A stretch of 64,000 nucleotides of DNA, taken from NCBI RefSeq assembly GCF_002953255.1, contig NZ_CP026498.1, positions 9,807,605 to 9,871,604 of the forward strand. Reading direction: 5' to 3'. A program made the translations under genes and the position numbers. This document shows, in pieces, positions 56,719 through 64,000 of this stretch. The notes under the pieces are model-generated. The model had not been told where the DNA came from and searched no databases. It saw only the letters and a list, made by a program, of their open reading frames with translations. Source of the DNA: Streptomyces sp. CB01881. GTDB taxonomy: Bacteria > Actinomycetota > Actinomycetes > Streptomycetales > Streptomycetaceae. Numbering within the stretch: the first letter of the stretch is position 1; every line of letters begins with the position of its first letter.

Positions 56719-58245
56719 TCAGTGCGCGTGCTCGTGGAGCGAGTTGGTCTCCTGGATCTTCTTCCAGGACTTCGGCTCCTGCGGCGCGCCCTTGCCGCCA
56801 GGCGCCAGGGCCGCCACGCCCGCAGGGGCCGCCGCCGGGACGCCCGCCGACGACAGCGCCGGCTTCGAGGCCGTGAACAGCCAGGTGTTGAAGAGGTCCG
56901 CGAGCGGCTTCCCGGAGATCCGCTCGGCGTACGCCTGGAACTGCTGGATGGTCGCGTTGCCGTACTTGCGCTCGGCCGGCCACCCCTTCAGGATCTGGAA
57001 GAACTTCTCGTCCCCGACGGTGTTGCGCAGCGCCTGGATGGCCACCGCCCCGCGGTCGTAGACGGCGCTGGCGAACTGGTGGTCCGCCCCCGGGTCGCCG
57101 GGCTTGACGGACCAGAAGGCGTTGTCGGCCGGGTAGGAGGAGTAGACGTAGTCGGCGAGCTCCTGTGCCGTGCCCTCGTTCTCGTGCTCGGACCAGAGCC
57201 ACTGCGAGTAGCGGGCGAAGCCCTCGTTGAGCCAGATGTCGCTCCACCGCTGGACGGAGACGCTGTCGCCGTACCACTGGTGGGCGAGCTCGTGGACGAC
57301 GACGGACGTGTTGGAGCCGCGGGAGAACTGGGCGGGGCTGTAGAAGATCTGGGTCTGGGTCTCCAGGGCGTACCCGGTGGGCACGTTGGGCACGTAGCCG
57401 CCGATCGAGCCGAACGGGTACTCGCCGAAGTAGCCGCTCAGCCAGTCGACCAGTTCGCCGGTGCGCTCGACGCTGGCGCGCGCCGCACCGTCGTTGTCCC
57501 CGAGGTCCTTGCTGTAGGCGGTGACGACCGGCAGCCCACCCGGGGTGGTGTCGGTCCGGATGTCGAACCTGCCGATCGCGAGGGTGGCCAGATAGGTCGC
57601 CTGAGGCTTGGTCTGGCGCCAGTTGTAGCGGGTCCAGCCGGCCCGGGAGCTCTGGCCGGTGAGGAGGCCGTTGCTGATCGCCTGGGTGCCGTCGGGCACG
57701 AGGACGGAGACGTCGTAGGTGGCCTTGTCGGTGGGGTGGTCGTTGCTGGGGAACCACCAGGCGGAGCCCTCGGGCTCGTTGGCCGCGACGCCGCCGTCGG
57801 GGGTGCGCAGCCAGGCGGAGTAGCCGCCTCGTTCCACCTCGCCGGGCTTGTCGGCGTAGCGGACGACGACGGTCACGGGGCTGCCCTTGGTGAGCGGCCG
57901 CGCCGGGGTGATTTCCAGCTCCGACTCGCCGGTGCTCGCGAACTTCGCGGTCCGGCCGTTGACCAGCACCTCCTTGACGCCGAGCACGAAGTCCAGGTTG
58001 AACCGCGAGAGGTCCTGGGTGGCAGTGGCCAGGATGGTGGCGGTGCCTTCCAGTTCATCGGTGGCGGGCTGGTACTTGAGCCGGATGTCGTAGTGCGAGA
58101 CGTCGTATCCGCCGTTGCCGGCGTTGGGGTAGTACGGGTCTCCGATGCCGGCCGCGCCGGGGCCGATCTGGGCCGCCGAGGCGGGGACGGTCAGGAGCAG
58201 GGCGAGCGCGCCTGCGGCGGCAGAGACGATCAGCCTCTTGCGCAC
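56719..58245 (-). CDS. Secreted M1-family aminopeptidase
   Basis: 508 residues with a signal peptide (residues 1-25, VSAAAGALALLLTVPASAAQ). The zinc site HELAHQW (His318, Glu319, His322) and downstream NEGFA (Glu341) are intact. It lacks the N-terminal GXMEN pattern of cytosolic M1 enzymes; YALETQTQIF lies in that position. The length is typical of short secreted actinomycete M1 proteases. A Pro/Ala linker and HEHAH tail end the protein. GTG 58245 has GGAGG 8 nt upstream. Confidence 0.92.
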   Translation of the reverse strand: MRKRLIVSAAAGALALLLTVPASAAQIGPGAAGIGDPYYPNAGNGGYDVSHYDIRLKYQPATDELEGTATILATATQDLSRFNLDFVLGVKEVLVNGRTAKFASTGESELEITPARPLTKGSPVTVVVRYADKPGEVERGGYSAWLRTPDGGVAANEPEGSAWWFPSNDHPTDKATYDVSVLVPDGTQAISNGLLTGQSSRAGWTRYNWRQTKPQATYLATLAIGRFDIRTDTTPGGLPVVTAYSKDLGDNDGAARASVERTGELVDWLSGYFGEYPFGSIGGYVPNVPTGYALETQTQIFYSPAQFSRGSNTSVVVHELAHQWYGDSVSVQRWSDIWLNEGFARYSQWLWSEHENEGTAQELADYVYSSYPADNAFWSVKPGDPGADHQFASAVYDRGAVAIQALRNTVGDEKFFQILKGWPAERKYGNATIQQFQAYAERISGKPLADLFNTWLFTASKPALSSAGVPAAAPAGVAALAPGGKGAPQEPKSWKKIQETNSLHEHAH

Positions 58246-58397
58246 GGTGGTCCTCCAGGATCACTGGGACGGATGGGTCGCATCGATCCTTGTCCCGGTG
58301 AGCCGTGGCCCACTCCTATCGGATGAAATGTTCATGAGAAGAAACAGGCCGAAATGGGCCCGCCGCGCTCCCGTCACGGCGGTCCTCACTCCGCCCC

Positions 58398-58466
58398 GAC
58401 GGCGGGCCTCACCCGGTCCCGACCGCGGGCCTCACCCGGTCCCGACGGCGGGCCTCACGCGGTCCG
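58398..58466. repeat. 23-bp tandem repeat, three copies
   Basis: Units at 58398, 58421 and 58444, GACGGCGGGCCTCACCCGGTCCC with one or two changes, with a weak half copy before. It lies between the M1 gene start and the sulfurtransferase stop. Confidence 0.9.
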
Positions 58467-58471
58467 GCACG

Positions 58472-59344
58472 TCATGCGCCCAGTGCCACCGGCGCCCGCA
58501 CCAGTGAGCCGTACTCCGTCCACGACCCGTCGTAGTTCTTCACGTGCGGGTACCCGAGCAGCTCGGTCAGCGCGAACCAGGTGTGCGCCGAGCGCTCGCC
58601 GATCCGGCAGTACGCGATCACCTCGCGCTCGGCCTCCACACCCTGCCCGCCGTAGAGCGCCCGCAGCTCCTCCGCCGAGCGGAAGGTGCCGTCGTCGTTG
58701 GCCGCCTGGGACCAGGGGATGTTCACCGCGCCGGGGATGTGGCCGGGCACCTGCGCCTGCTCCTGCGGCAGGTGTGCCGGCGCCAGCGCCTCGCCCCGGT
58801 ACTCGGCCGGCGAGCGCACGTCGACCAGCACGGCGTCGGACCCGGGTTTGGCGAAGACCTCCGCCTTGGCCAGCACCTCGTCGCGCAGCGCCCGTACCTC
58901 GGGGTGCTCGGGTCCGGCCAGCCGGTAGCCGCTGTGCTGGTAGTCCATCACCTCCTGGGTGAGCTCGCGCTCCTCCAGCTCCCACTTCTTCCGCCCGCCG
59001 TCGAGCAGCTTCACCGGCCCGTAGCCACGCAGGCGCAGCAGCCAGTAGGCGTAGGCGGCGAACCAGTTGTTGTTGCCGCCGTACAGCACCACGGTGGTGT
59101 CCTCCTCCACCCCGGCCGCGCGCAGCAGGTGCTCCACGCCGTCGCGGTCGGTGTAGTCACGGCCCACCCGGCTGTGCAGGTCGGTGGTCCAGTTCCAGCC
59201 GACCGCGCCGGGAATGTGGCCCTCCTCGTACGCGGTGGTGTCCTCGTCCACCTCGACGACGCGGATCGTGCCGTCGTCCAGGTGCTGGGCCAGCCAGTCG
59301 GTGGGGACCAGCGCCTCGGGGTGTGCGTAGCCGTTGCCGGTCAT
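58472..59344 (-). CDS. Thiosulfate sulfurtransferase (two-domain rhodanese)
   Basis: 290 residues with two rhodanese domains. The C-terminal domain carries the active-site loop VIAYCRIGERSAHTWF with Cys246; the N-terminal domain is inactive (VVLYGGNNNWFAAYAYW). It transfers sulfane sulfur from thiosulfate to cyanide or thiols. The CRIGERS loop is typical of actinobacterial CysA/SseA proteins. Its ATG is at 59344 with GGAGGG upstream. Confidence 0.94.
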   Translation of the reverse strand: MTGNGYAHPEALVPTDWLAQHLDDGTIRVVEVDEDTTAYEEGHIPGAVGWNWTTDLHSRVGRDYTDRDGVEHLLRAAGVEEDTTVVLYGGNNNWFAAYAYWLLRLRGYGPVKLLDGGRKKWELEERELTQEVMDYQHSGYRLAGPEHPEVRALRDEVLAKAEVFAKPGSDAVLVDVRSPAEYRGEALAPAHLPQEQAQVPGHIPGAVNIPWSQAANDDGTFRSAEELRALYGGQGVEAEREVIAYCRIGERSAHTWFALTELLGYPHVKNYDGSWTEYGSLVRAPVALGA

Positions 59345-59440
59345 CGCAGCCCTCCTTCACTCGGACCTCTTCGAACCTACGTCCGACCGCCCGCTCCGGC
59401 CACCCGCACGGCCCAACCCGGGACCCCCGCCCCGGGCCGC

Positions 59441-59473
59441 CACCCCACCGGCACCCCACCGGCACCCCACCGG
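59441..59473. repeat. 11-bp tandem repeat, three copies
   Basis: CACCCCACCGG three times in the spacer between the methyltransferase stop and the sulfurtransferase start. Confidence 0.85.
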
Positions 59474-59529
59474 CGCACCCCCGGCAGCGCGCCACCGAGG
59501 CCCGCGCCGCCGGGGCCCGCACCGCCCGG

Positions 59530-60609
59530 CTACGCCGCGGCGCCGTCCGGCCGCGCGATGTAGTAGACGTTCAGGATGTCCCCCTCCACCTGCGCGGTCT
59601 CCACCGATCCGAACCCGGCCTCGGCCAGCATCCGCCGGGCCGTCTGCTCGCCCCAGACCGTCCCCAGCCCGGCGCCGCCCTCGCCGAGCGAGACCGTCAT
59701 GCAGTAGAAGGTCGAGAAGGTGTAGAGCGCCGGCGCGAGCGGGTGCCCGACGTTCTCCTCCAGCCTGCTGCTGGCCGCGATGTCGCCCATCAGGAAAACG
59801 CCGTCGGGCCGCAGCACGCGGGCGACGGCGGCCAGCGTCTCGGCCGGGCGGGCCAGGTCGTGGACGACGTCGAAGGCGGTGACCAGGTCGTAGGAGCCGG
59901 TCAGCCCGGCCGAGTCGGCGACCTCGAAGTCCGCGTTGGACAGGCCGAGCGCGACGGCCTCGGCCCGGGCGGCCGCGACGCCGTTCTCCGCGATGTCGAC
60001 ACCGGTGAACCGGCTCGCCGGGTAGGCCCCCGCCAGCACGTTGACGGCGTGGCCCTGCCCGGTGCCGATGTCGAGCGCGTCGATCCCGGCGCCCAGCCGC
60101 TCCGGCAGCCCGGGGACGAGCGGCACGATCCCCTCGACCAGCGCCAGGTCGTAGACCCGGCCGGACTCCTCGGCCTGGAGCTCCTGGAACCGCGGGTACG
60201 CCGAGTACGGCATCCCGCCGCCGTTGCGGAAGCAGCCGATGAGCTGCTGCTCGACGTCGCCCATCAGCGCGAGGTACTGCATCATCCCGGCCAGGTTCTC
60301 GGGCCCGGCCGCCCTGGTGAGCGAGGCCGCGTGCTCCGGCGGCAGCCGATAGGTGCCGCGCCCGGGGTCGTACTCGACGATCCCGCCGACGACCATCGCG
60401 CCGAGCCACTCGCGGACGTAGCGTTCCTCCAGACCGGCGGCCCGCGCGATCTCCTCGCTGCTCGACGGGGCGAGGCCGGCCATGGTGTCGAACAGCCCGG
60501 TCTGGTGGCCGATGCTGGCCATGAATCCCAGACAGGAGTCGTTCAGCACCTGCACGATCCGGCCCGCGAACTCCTCCTGCTTCACCGGGTCCGGTTCCCG
60601 TACGGACAT
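59530..60609 (-). CDS. SAM-dependent methyltransferase with winged-HTH dimerisation domain
   Basis: 359 residues. An N-terminal winged-helix region (EEIARAAGLEERYVREWLGAMVVGGIVEYD) precedes a class I methyltransferase fold with motif I ALDIGTGQGHAVNVLA, acidic FTGVDIAENG and motif IV VTAFDVVHDLARPAE. This architecture is that of small-molecule O-methyltransferase relatives. The substrate is unknown. ATG 60609 follows GGAGGAACG. Confidence 0.9.
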   Translation of the reverse strand: MSVREPDPVKQEEFAGRIVQVLNDSCLGFMASIGHQTGLFDTMAGLAPSSSEEIARAAGLEERYVREWLGAMVVGGIVEYDPGRGTYRLPPEHAASLTRAAGPENLAGMMQYLALMGDVEQQLIGCFRNGGGMPYSAYPRFQELQAEESGRVYDLALVEGIVPLVPGLPERLGAGIDALDIGTGQGHAVNVLAGAYPASRFTGVDIAENGVAAARAEAVALGLSNADFEVADSAGLTGSYDLVTAFDVVHDLARPAETLAAVARVLRPDGVFLMGDIAASSRLEENVGHPLAPALYTFSTFYCMTVSLGEGGAGLGTVWGEQTARRMLAEAGFGSVETAQVEGDILNVYYIARPDGAAA

Positions 60610-60703
60610 CGTTCCTCCTCCGCCTCCGGGACCAACGCGAGCCCTCCCCTCGTCACGCTACGCCGCTGTTCCCCGCCGCCCCAGCCGACCGGTGGCCGCG
60701 CTG

Positions 60704-61401
60704 TTACCGCCCGACCGGCCAGGGCACCTCCGGCCGCCTCTCGTACGCGTAGCCGGCCGCCTCCCAGCGCGGCCCCTCCTCGGCGAGCCGCTGCCGGAAC
60801 CGCCCCCAGTCATGGCTCGACCCCGGCGACCAGCCGAGTTCCGCCAGGGCCGGCAGCCGGGGCAGCAGCATCACGTCCAGCTGGGCCGGGGTGTCCAGGG
60901 TCTCCGTCCACAGCGGCGCCTCGACTCCGGGCACGGCGCCGGCCGGCAGCCTGACCAGGGTGTCCGGGTCCCAGGAGTAGGCGGACCGGACGTCGACCGT
61001 CCCGGCCCAGGCCAGCCCGAGCGGGTAGGAGGAGTCGTACTTCATGTCGAGGTAACTCCGGCCCGCCGGGGACATGATCACCTTCGCTCCGCGCCCGGCG
61101 GCCTCCCGCAGCTCCGCGTCGCGCCCGCCGCCCGGACGACGGTCCGTCCGGTGAGCCGGTAGGCGGGGCCGGACCCGGTGGTGGCGGAGTACGGCGCCGG
61201 GACGATCCGGTCGCCGGTGCGCGGCCCGGCGGGAACGGGTACCACGGGAACGGCTACGGCGGGATCGGGTACGGCAGCGGTGGCGCCGCCGGTCCCGAGC
61301 GCACGGTGGACGCCGAAGCCGGCCGCGGCGAGCACCGGCACGGAGAGAAGGATCAGCAGTCCACGGGTCCGGGCGGACAGCCCGGCGATTCGTCTCGGCA
61401 A
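60704..61401 (-). pseudogene. GH20 beta-N-acetylhexosaminidase with internal deletion and frameshift
   Basis: From ATG 61401 the frame encodes an N-terminal membrane/signal segment (GLLILLSVPVLAAAGFGV) and the beginning of the GH20 N-terminal domain (RIVPAPYSATTGSGPAYRLT). Near 61125 coding moves to another frame that encodes the C-terminal third of GH20 (SYLDMKYDSSYPLGLAWAG, EAPLWTETL, PRLPALAELGWSP) to TAA at 60704. The middle of about 290 residues, with the catalytic Asp-Glu, is gone. Not active. Confidence 0.8.
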
Positions 61402-61481
61402 GGCCGCTCCCGGTGTCGATGTTCCGGAATGGTCTCAACCAATCGCCGGGCTGTCCCGCGCTTCGCAGGAATTCGTCCGTC

Positions 61482-61808
61482 TCAGGAGAAGACGACGGAC
61501 CGCAGCTTCAGCCGGTCCCCGAGCTTCCTGCCCGGGTTCATCACGTAGAAGACGTCGCCGTCGCAGTCGAAGTCGAGGAAGACGGTGGCGGTCGACGTGG
61601 TGAAGTTCTCGGGCGCGAACGCCGGATGCTCCTCGGTCGCCCCGAACAGGTTGATGCACTCGCGGCTCTGCGGGTCGGCGATGCCGGCCGGGACGCCGGG
61701 GCCGACCTTGTAGAGGAAGTCACCGGTTGCCGCGTTCGCGGAGGTGGGAACGGCGAAGACGAGGGCGAGAGCGCTGGTGGCGGCGATCGCGGCGTTGCGG
61801 AGACGCAT
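61482..61808 (-). CDS. Small secreted protein of unknown function
   Basis: 108 residues. A Sec signal peptide (about 1-26, ATSALALVFAVPTSANAA) precedes an 80-residue mature protein with two Cys (SRECINLFG, FDFDCDGDVFYV near there), likely one disulfide. The FDCDGDV segment is Asp-rich. Similar small exported proteins are common in Streptomyces. ATG 61808. No function assigned. Confidence 0.7.
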   Translation of the reverse strand: MRLRNAAIAATSALALVFAVPTSANAATGDFLYKVGPGVPAGIADPQSRECINLFGATEEHPAFAPENFTTSTATVFLDFDCDGDVFYVMNPGRKLGDRLKLRSVVFS

Positions 61809-61967
61809 GGGGACGGGGCCTTTCAGGGCGGTACGCGCGGGTACCGGGGAAATTGATGCGCTATCACCCTAGAGGCCCCAAAATCGCAGAAACGGTTCTG
61901 CCAATCCACCCTTTCGAGTGGTTTAGCCCCACAACCGCTACCTGCCGAGCGTGCGCACCGCCCGCCG

Positions 61968-62891
61968 TCACCCCGGCGGCGCGGTGAAGTAGTAGCCCGC
62001 GTCGATCAGCACCGGCAGGTACGCCTTCAACGCGGCGACCGTCTGCGAACGGTCGCCGCCGCCGTCGTGGTTGAGCACGATCGCCCCCGGCCGCACGTCC
62101 TTGAGGATGCGGTCGGTGATCACCGACGTGCCGGGCCGGGCCCAGTCCCGGGGGTCCACCGACCAGGCCATGTTCCGCATCCCGAGGTCCGCGGCCACCG
62201 TGAGCGACGCCGTGGACCAGTCCCCGCCGGGTGCGCGGAACCAGGTCGGCAACTTCCCGGTGGTCCGGTTGAGCAGGTCCGAGGTCCGCGTCAGCTCGTC
62301 GCGCACCTGGGTCTCCGAGAGCCGTCGCAGGTCGGGGTGGGTCCAGGTGTGGTTGGCGATGTGGTGCCCCCGGGCGGCGATCTCCTTGACCAGGCCGGCG
62401 TGGTCGACGGCGTTCTCGCCGATCAGGAAGAAGGTGGCGCGGATGCCGTACTGCTCCAGCAGGGCCAGTACGGTCGGGGTGTACCGCGGGTCCGGACCGT
62501 CGTCGATGGTGAGCGCCACCACGCGCCGCGCGGCGTCCAGTTCGTACACCGGCCTGCTCTCGGCCGCCGTGAGCTTCCGCGGCGCGGCCACCGGCGAGCC
62601 GGAGGCGACGCCCGCGGCCGCGCCGGGCGCCGCCGGGGGCGTCGAGGAAGGCCCGGACGAAGGGGTGGCGGAAGGAACGCCGGAGGGCGACGGCGGCGCG
62701 GAGCCCGACGCGGAGGCGGACGGCGCCACGGCGCCCGGCGTCCCGGACGCCCCGCCGGCCGCCTCGGCACCCGATCCGCCACCGCCCTCGTCGGCTCCCT
62801 GGGAGCCCCGGCAACCGGCGACCCCGAGCAGTGACATTCCGGCTGCAACCAGCAGCAATCTACGCGAAGTAATCTGACGATCAGACAGCAT
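61968..62891 (-). CDS. Polysaccharide deacetylase (NodB) lipoprotein
   Basis: 307 residues. The N-terminus has a twin-arginine-like TSRRLLLVAAG and lipobox GVAGC, then a Ser/Pro/Gly linker and a NodB domain from about residue 115. The catalytic core is complete: LTIDDGPDPRYTP (Asp-Asp), HHIANHTWTHPDL (His-x3-His type) and WFRAPGGDWS, with IVLNHDGGG near the end. Surface peptidoglycan or glycan deacetylase. ATG 62891 is preferred; GGGGGA lies about 9 nt upstream. Second NodB lipoprotein in this window. Confidence 0.92.
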   Translation of the reverse strand: MLSDRQITSRRLLLVAAGMSLLGVAGCRGSQGADEGGGGSGAEAAGGASGTPGAVAPSASASGSAPPSPSGVPSATPSSGPSSTPPAAPGAAAGVASGSPVAAPRKLTAAESRPVYELDAARRVVALTIDDGPDPRYTPTVLALLEQYGIRATFFLIGENAVDHAGLVKEIAARGHHIANHTWTHPDLRRLSETQVRDELTRTSDLLNRTTGKLPTWFRAPGGDWSTASLTVAADLGMRNMAWSVDPRDWARPGTSVITDRILKDVRPGAIVLNHDGGGDRSQTVAALKAYLPVLIDAGYYFTAPPG

Positions 62892-63064
62892 GATCGATGC
62901 ATCCCCCGCGGGCCCGCGCGCCTCCCACCAGCAACCCCGACGGCCCCCAGCACCACCCCGACGGCCCAAGCGGACCGTTCACCCCGGACGGCACACCCAT
63001 GGCCCCATGCGGACCGCTACGCTGACCTCTCCAGTGTGATGATCTGTCTTCAGAGGACGTGGCC

Positions 63065-63919
63065 ATGACGACAAGTCAGGACTTCTCCGACCAGCCCGAG
63101 AGCGACGAGGTCGAGCCGAGCCAGTGGGAGCGCTTCGGCGTCGACACCAGCGCCCCGCACTCCGCCCGCGTGTACGACTACTGGCTGGGCGGGAAGACCA
63201 ACTTCCCGCCGGACCGCGCCATGGGCCAGGCCATCGAGGAGGCGGTGCCGAGCGTCAAGGCGATGGCCAAGGAGAACCGGGCGTTCCAGGGCCGCGCCGT
63301 CCGCTTCCTGGCCGAGCAGCAGGGCATCCGCCAGTTCCTCGACCTCGGCACCGGCATCCCCACGTCGCCCAACACCCACGAGATCGCCGAGGCGGTCAGC
63401 CCGGGCACCCGCGTGGTCTACGTCGACAACGACCCGATCGTGCTGGCCCACGCGCGGGCGCTGATGGTCTCCACCCCGGCCAGCCGCACCACCTACATCC
63501 ACGCCGACCTGGGCAAGCCCGCCGAGCTGCTGAGCGACCCGTCACTCACCTCCACGCTGGACCTCGACCAGCCGGTCGGCCTGCTGATGATCGCCGTGCT
63601 GATGCTGGTCGCCGACGAGGACGACCCGTGGGCCAAGGTCGCCGCGCTGCGCGACGCGCTGCCCTCCGGCAGCTGCCTCGCCCTCACCCACCCGACCCAG
63701 GACTTCGACCCGGAGAGCGTCGCCAAGGTCGCCGAGGCCGCCCGGGCCGGCGGGATGACGCTGGTCCCGCGCACCCACGACGAGGTGGCCCGGTTCTTCG
63801 ACGGCTGGGAGCTGATCGAGCCCGGTGTCGCCCCCGTCATGGCCTGGCGCCCCGACGGCGAGCCGCCGGCCGACCCGCACGCCGCGTACTACTGGGGCGG
63901 TGTCGCCATCAAGCGGTAG
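63065..63919 (+). CDS. SAM-dependent methyltransferase, PF04672 family
   Basis: 284 residues of the actinomycete PF04672 (DUF574) methyltransferase family. Landmarks are SARVYDYWLGGKTNFPPDR, IRQFLDLGTGIPTSPNTHE (SAM motif) and VVYVDNDPIVLAHARAL. The end reads YYWGGVAIKR. These proteins occur in many copies in Streptomyces; substrates are largely unknown. ATG 63065 has AGAGGA 7 nt upstream; GTG 63059 is too close to that site. Confidence 0.92.
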   Translation: MTTSQDFSDQPESDEVEPSQWERFGVDTSAPHSARVYDYWLGGKTNFPPDRAMGQAIEEAVPSVKAMAKENRAFQGRAVRFLAEQQGIRQFLDLGTGIPTSPNTHEIAEAVSPGTRVVYVDNDPIVLAHARALMVSTPASRTTYIHADLGKPAELLSDPSLTSTLDLDQPVGLLMIAVLMLVADEDDPWAKVAALRDALPSGSCLALTHPTQDFDPESVAKVAEAARAGGMTLVPRTHDEVARFFDGWELIEPGVAPVMAWRPDGEPPADPHAAYYWGGVAIKR

Positions 63920-63937
63920 GCGTCGCCATCAAGCGGT
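63902..63937 (+). repeat. 16-bp direct duplication across the methyltransferase stop
   Basis: GTCGCCATCAAGCGGT occurs at 63902-63917 (last codons) and again at 63922-63937, 20 bp apart. The second copy lies just after the stop and is followed by a second in-register TGA. Confidence 0.85.
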
Positions 63938-63950
63938 GACGGGCACCGCC

Positions 63951-63975
63951 GGGGGCCGGGGAATCCCCAGCCCCC
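63951..63975 (+). terminator. Hairpin after the last methyltransferase
   Basis: GGGGGC-c-GGGGA pairs with TCCCC-a-GCCCCC across a tiny loop, 32 nt after the stop codon. No U tract. Confidence 0.6.
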
Positions 63976-64000
63976 GCCCCGGCGCGTCTCCCCCGGGCGG

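Overview
This window is chromosomal DNA from a high-GC actinomycete, most likely Streptomyces or a close relative such as Kitasatospora. Evidence: extreme GC at third codon positions, frequent GTG and TTG starts behind GGAGG-type ribosome binding sites, Tat signal peptides and lipoboxes, and families typical of that group (ROK regulators and kinases, SPI-like protease inhibitor, TerD, PF04672 methyltransferases). All identifications were made by reading the sequence; no database search was run. I found no rRNA, tRNA, CRISPR array, insertion sequence or integrase.

Layout. 1-7668 (+) is a mannoside-utilisation cluster: sugar ABC permease (cut by the window edge), clan-A glycoside hydrolase, GH38 alpha-mannosidase, ROK sugar kinase and ManA. 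Together these could import and hydrolyse mannosides, phosphorylate mannose and isomerise it to fructose-6-phosphate. 7697-16795 is a mosaic of small units: thioesterase pair, ArsR repressor divergent from a quinone oxidoreductase, FAD oxidoreductase, secreted SPI-like protease inhibitor, SMP-30 protein and a truncated SDR. 16821-27153 (+) is a sulfate-ester scavenging operon: a Cys-rich 26-codon leader ORF behind a good promoter, a TauD/AtsK-type dioxygenase, a ROK regulator, a complete oligopeptide-type ABC importer and a cytoplasmic arylsulfatase, closed by a 16-bp hairpin. 27241-32778 holds a phosphopantetheinyl transferase coupled to a barstar-like protein, a NodB lipoprotein, a second SMP-30 protein, a PHP-type phosphoesterase and a P-loop-like protein without the Walker lysine.

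32907-40257 contains a DEDDh exonuclease-BRCT-TerD fusion, a small conserved protein, a frameshifted remnant, and a 917-residue protein with an ART-like C-terminus beside a MinD-like ATPase. 40288-43651 contains a DinB-fold protein and, most interesting, a two-gene unit: an 84-residue peptide with a CxxCH motif followed 6 nt later by an MNIO (DUF692) enzyme fused to a DUF2063-like partner domain. This resembles an uncharacterised peptide-modification system. 43941-51659 carries a methyltransferase, an Ag85-like esterase, a secreted trypsin-like protease and an XRE-HTH/NACHT/multi-TM protein that could be a defence NTPase. 52073-63919 has two Nudix proteins, a stand-alone condensation-like protein, an internally deleted Old Yellow Enzyme, an AAC(3)-type acetyltransferase, an M1 peptidase, a sulfurtransferase, methyltransferases, an internally deleted GH20 gene and a NodB lipoprotein.

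Two window-wide themes stand out. One is several decayed genes: two have lost their middle third while keeping both ends. The other is many short tandem repeats of 11-23 bp, often with an 18-bp period, at gene ends and inside coding sequence.
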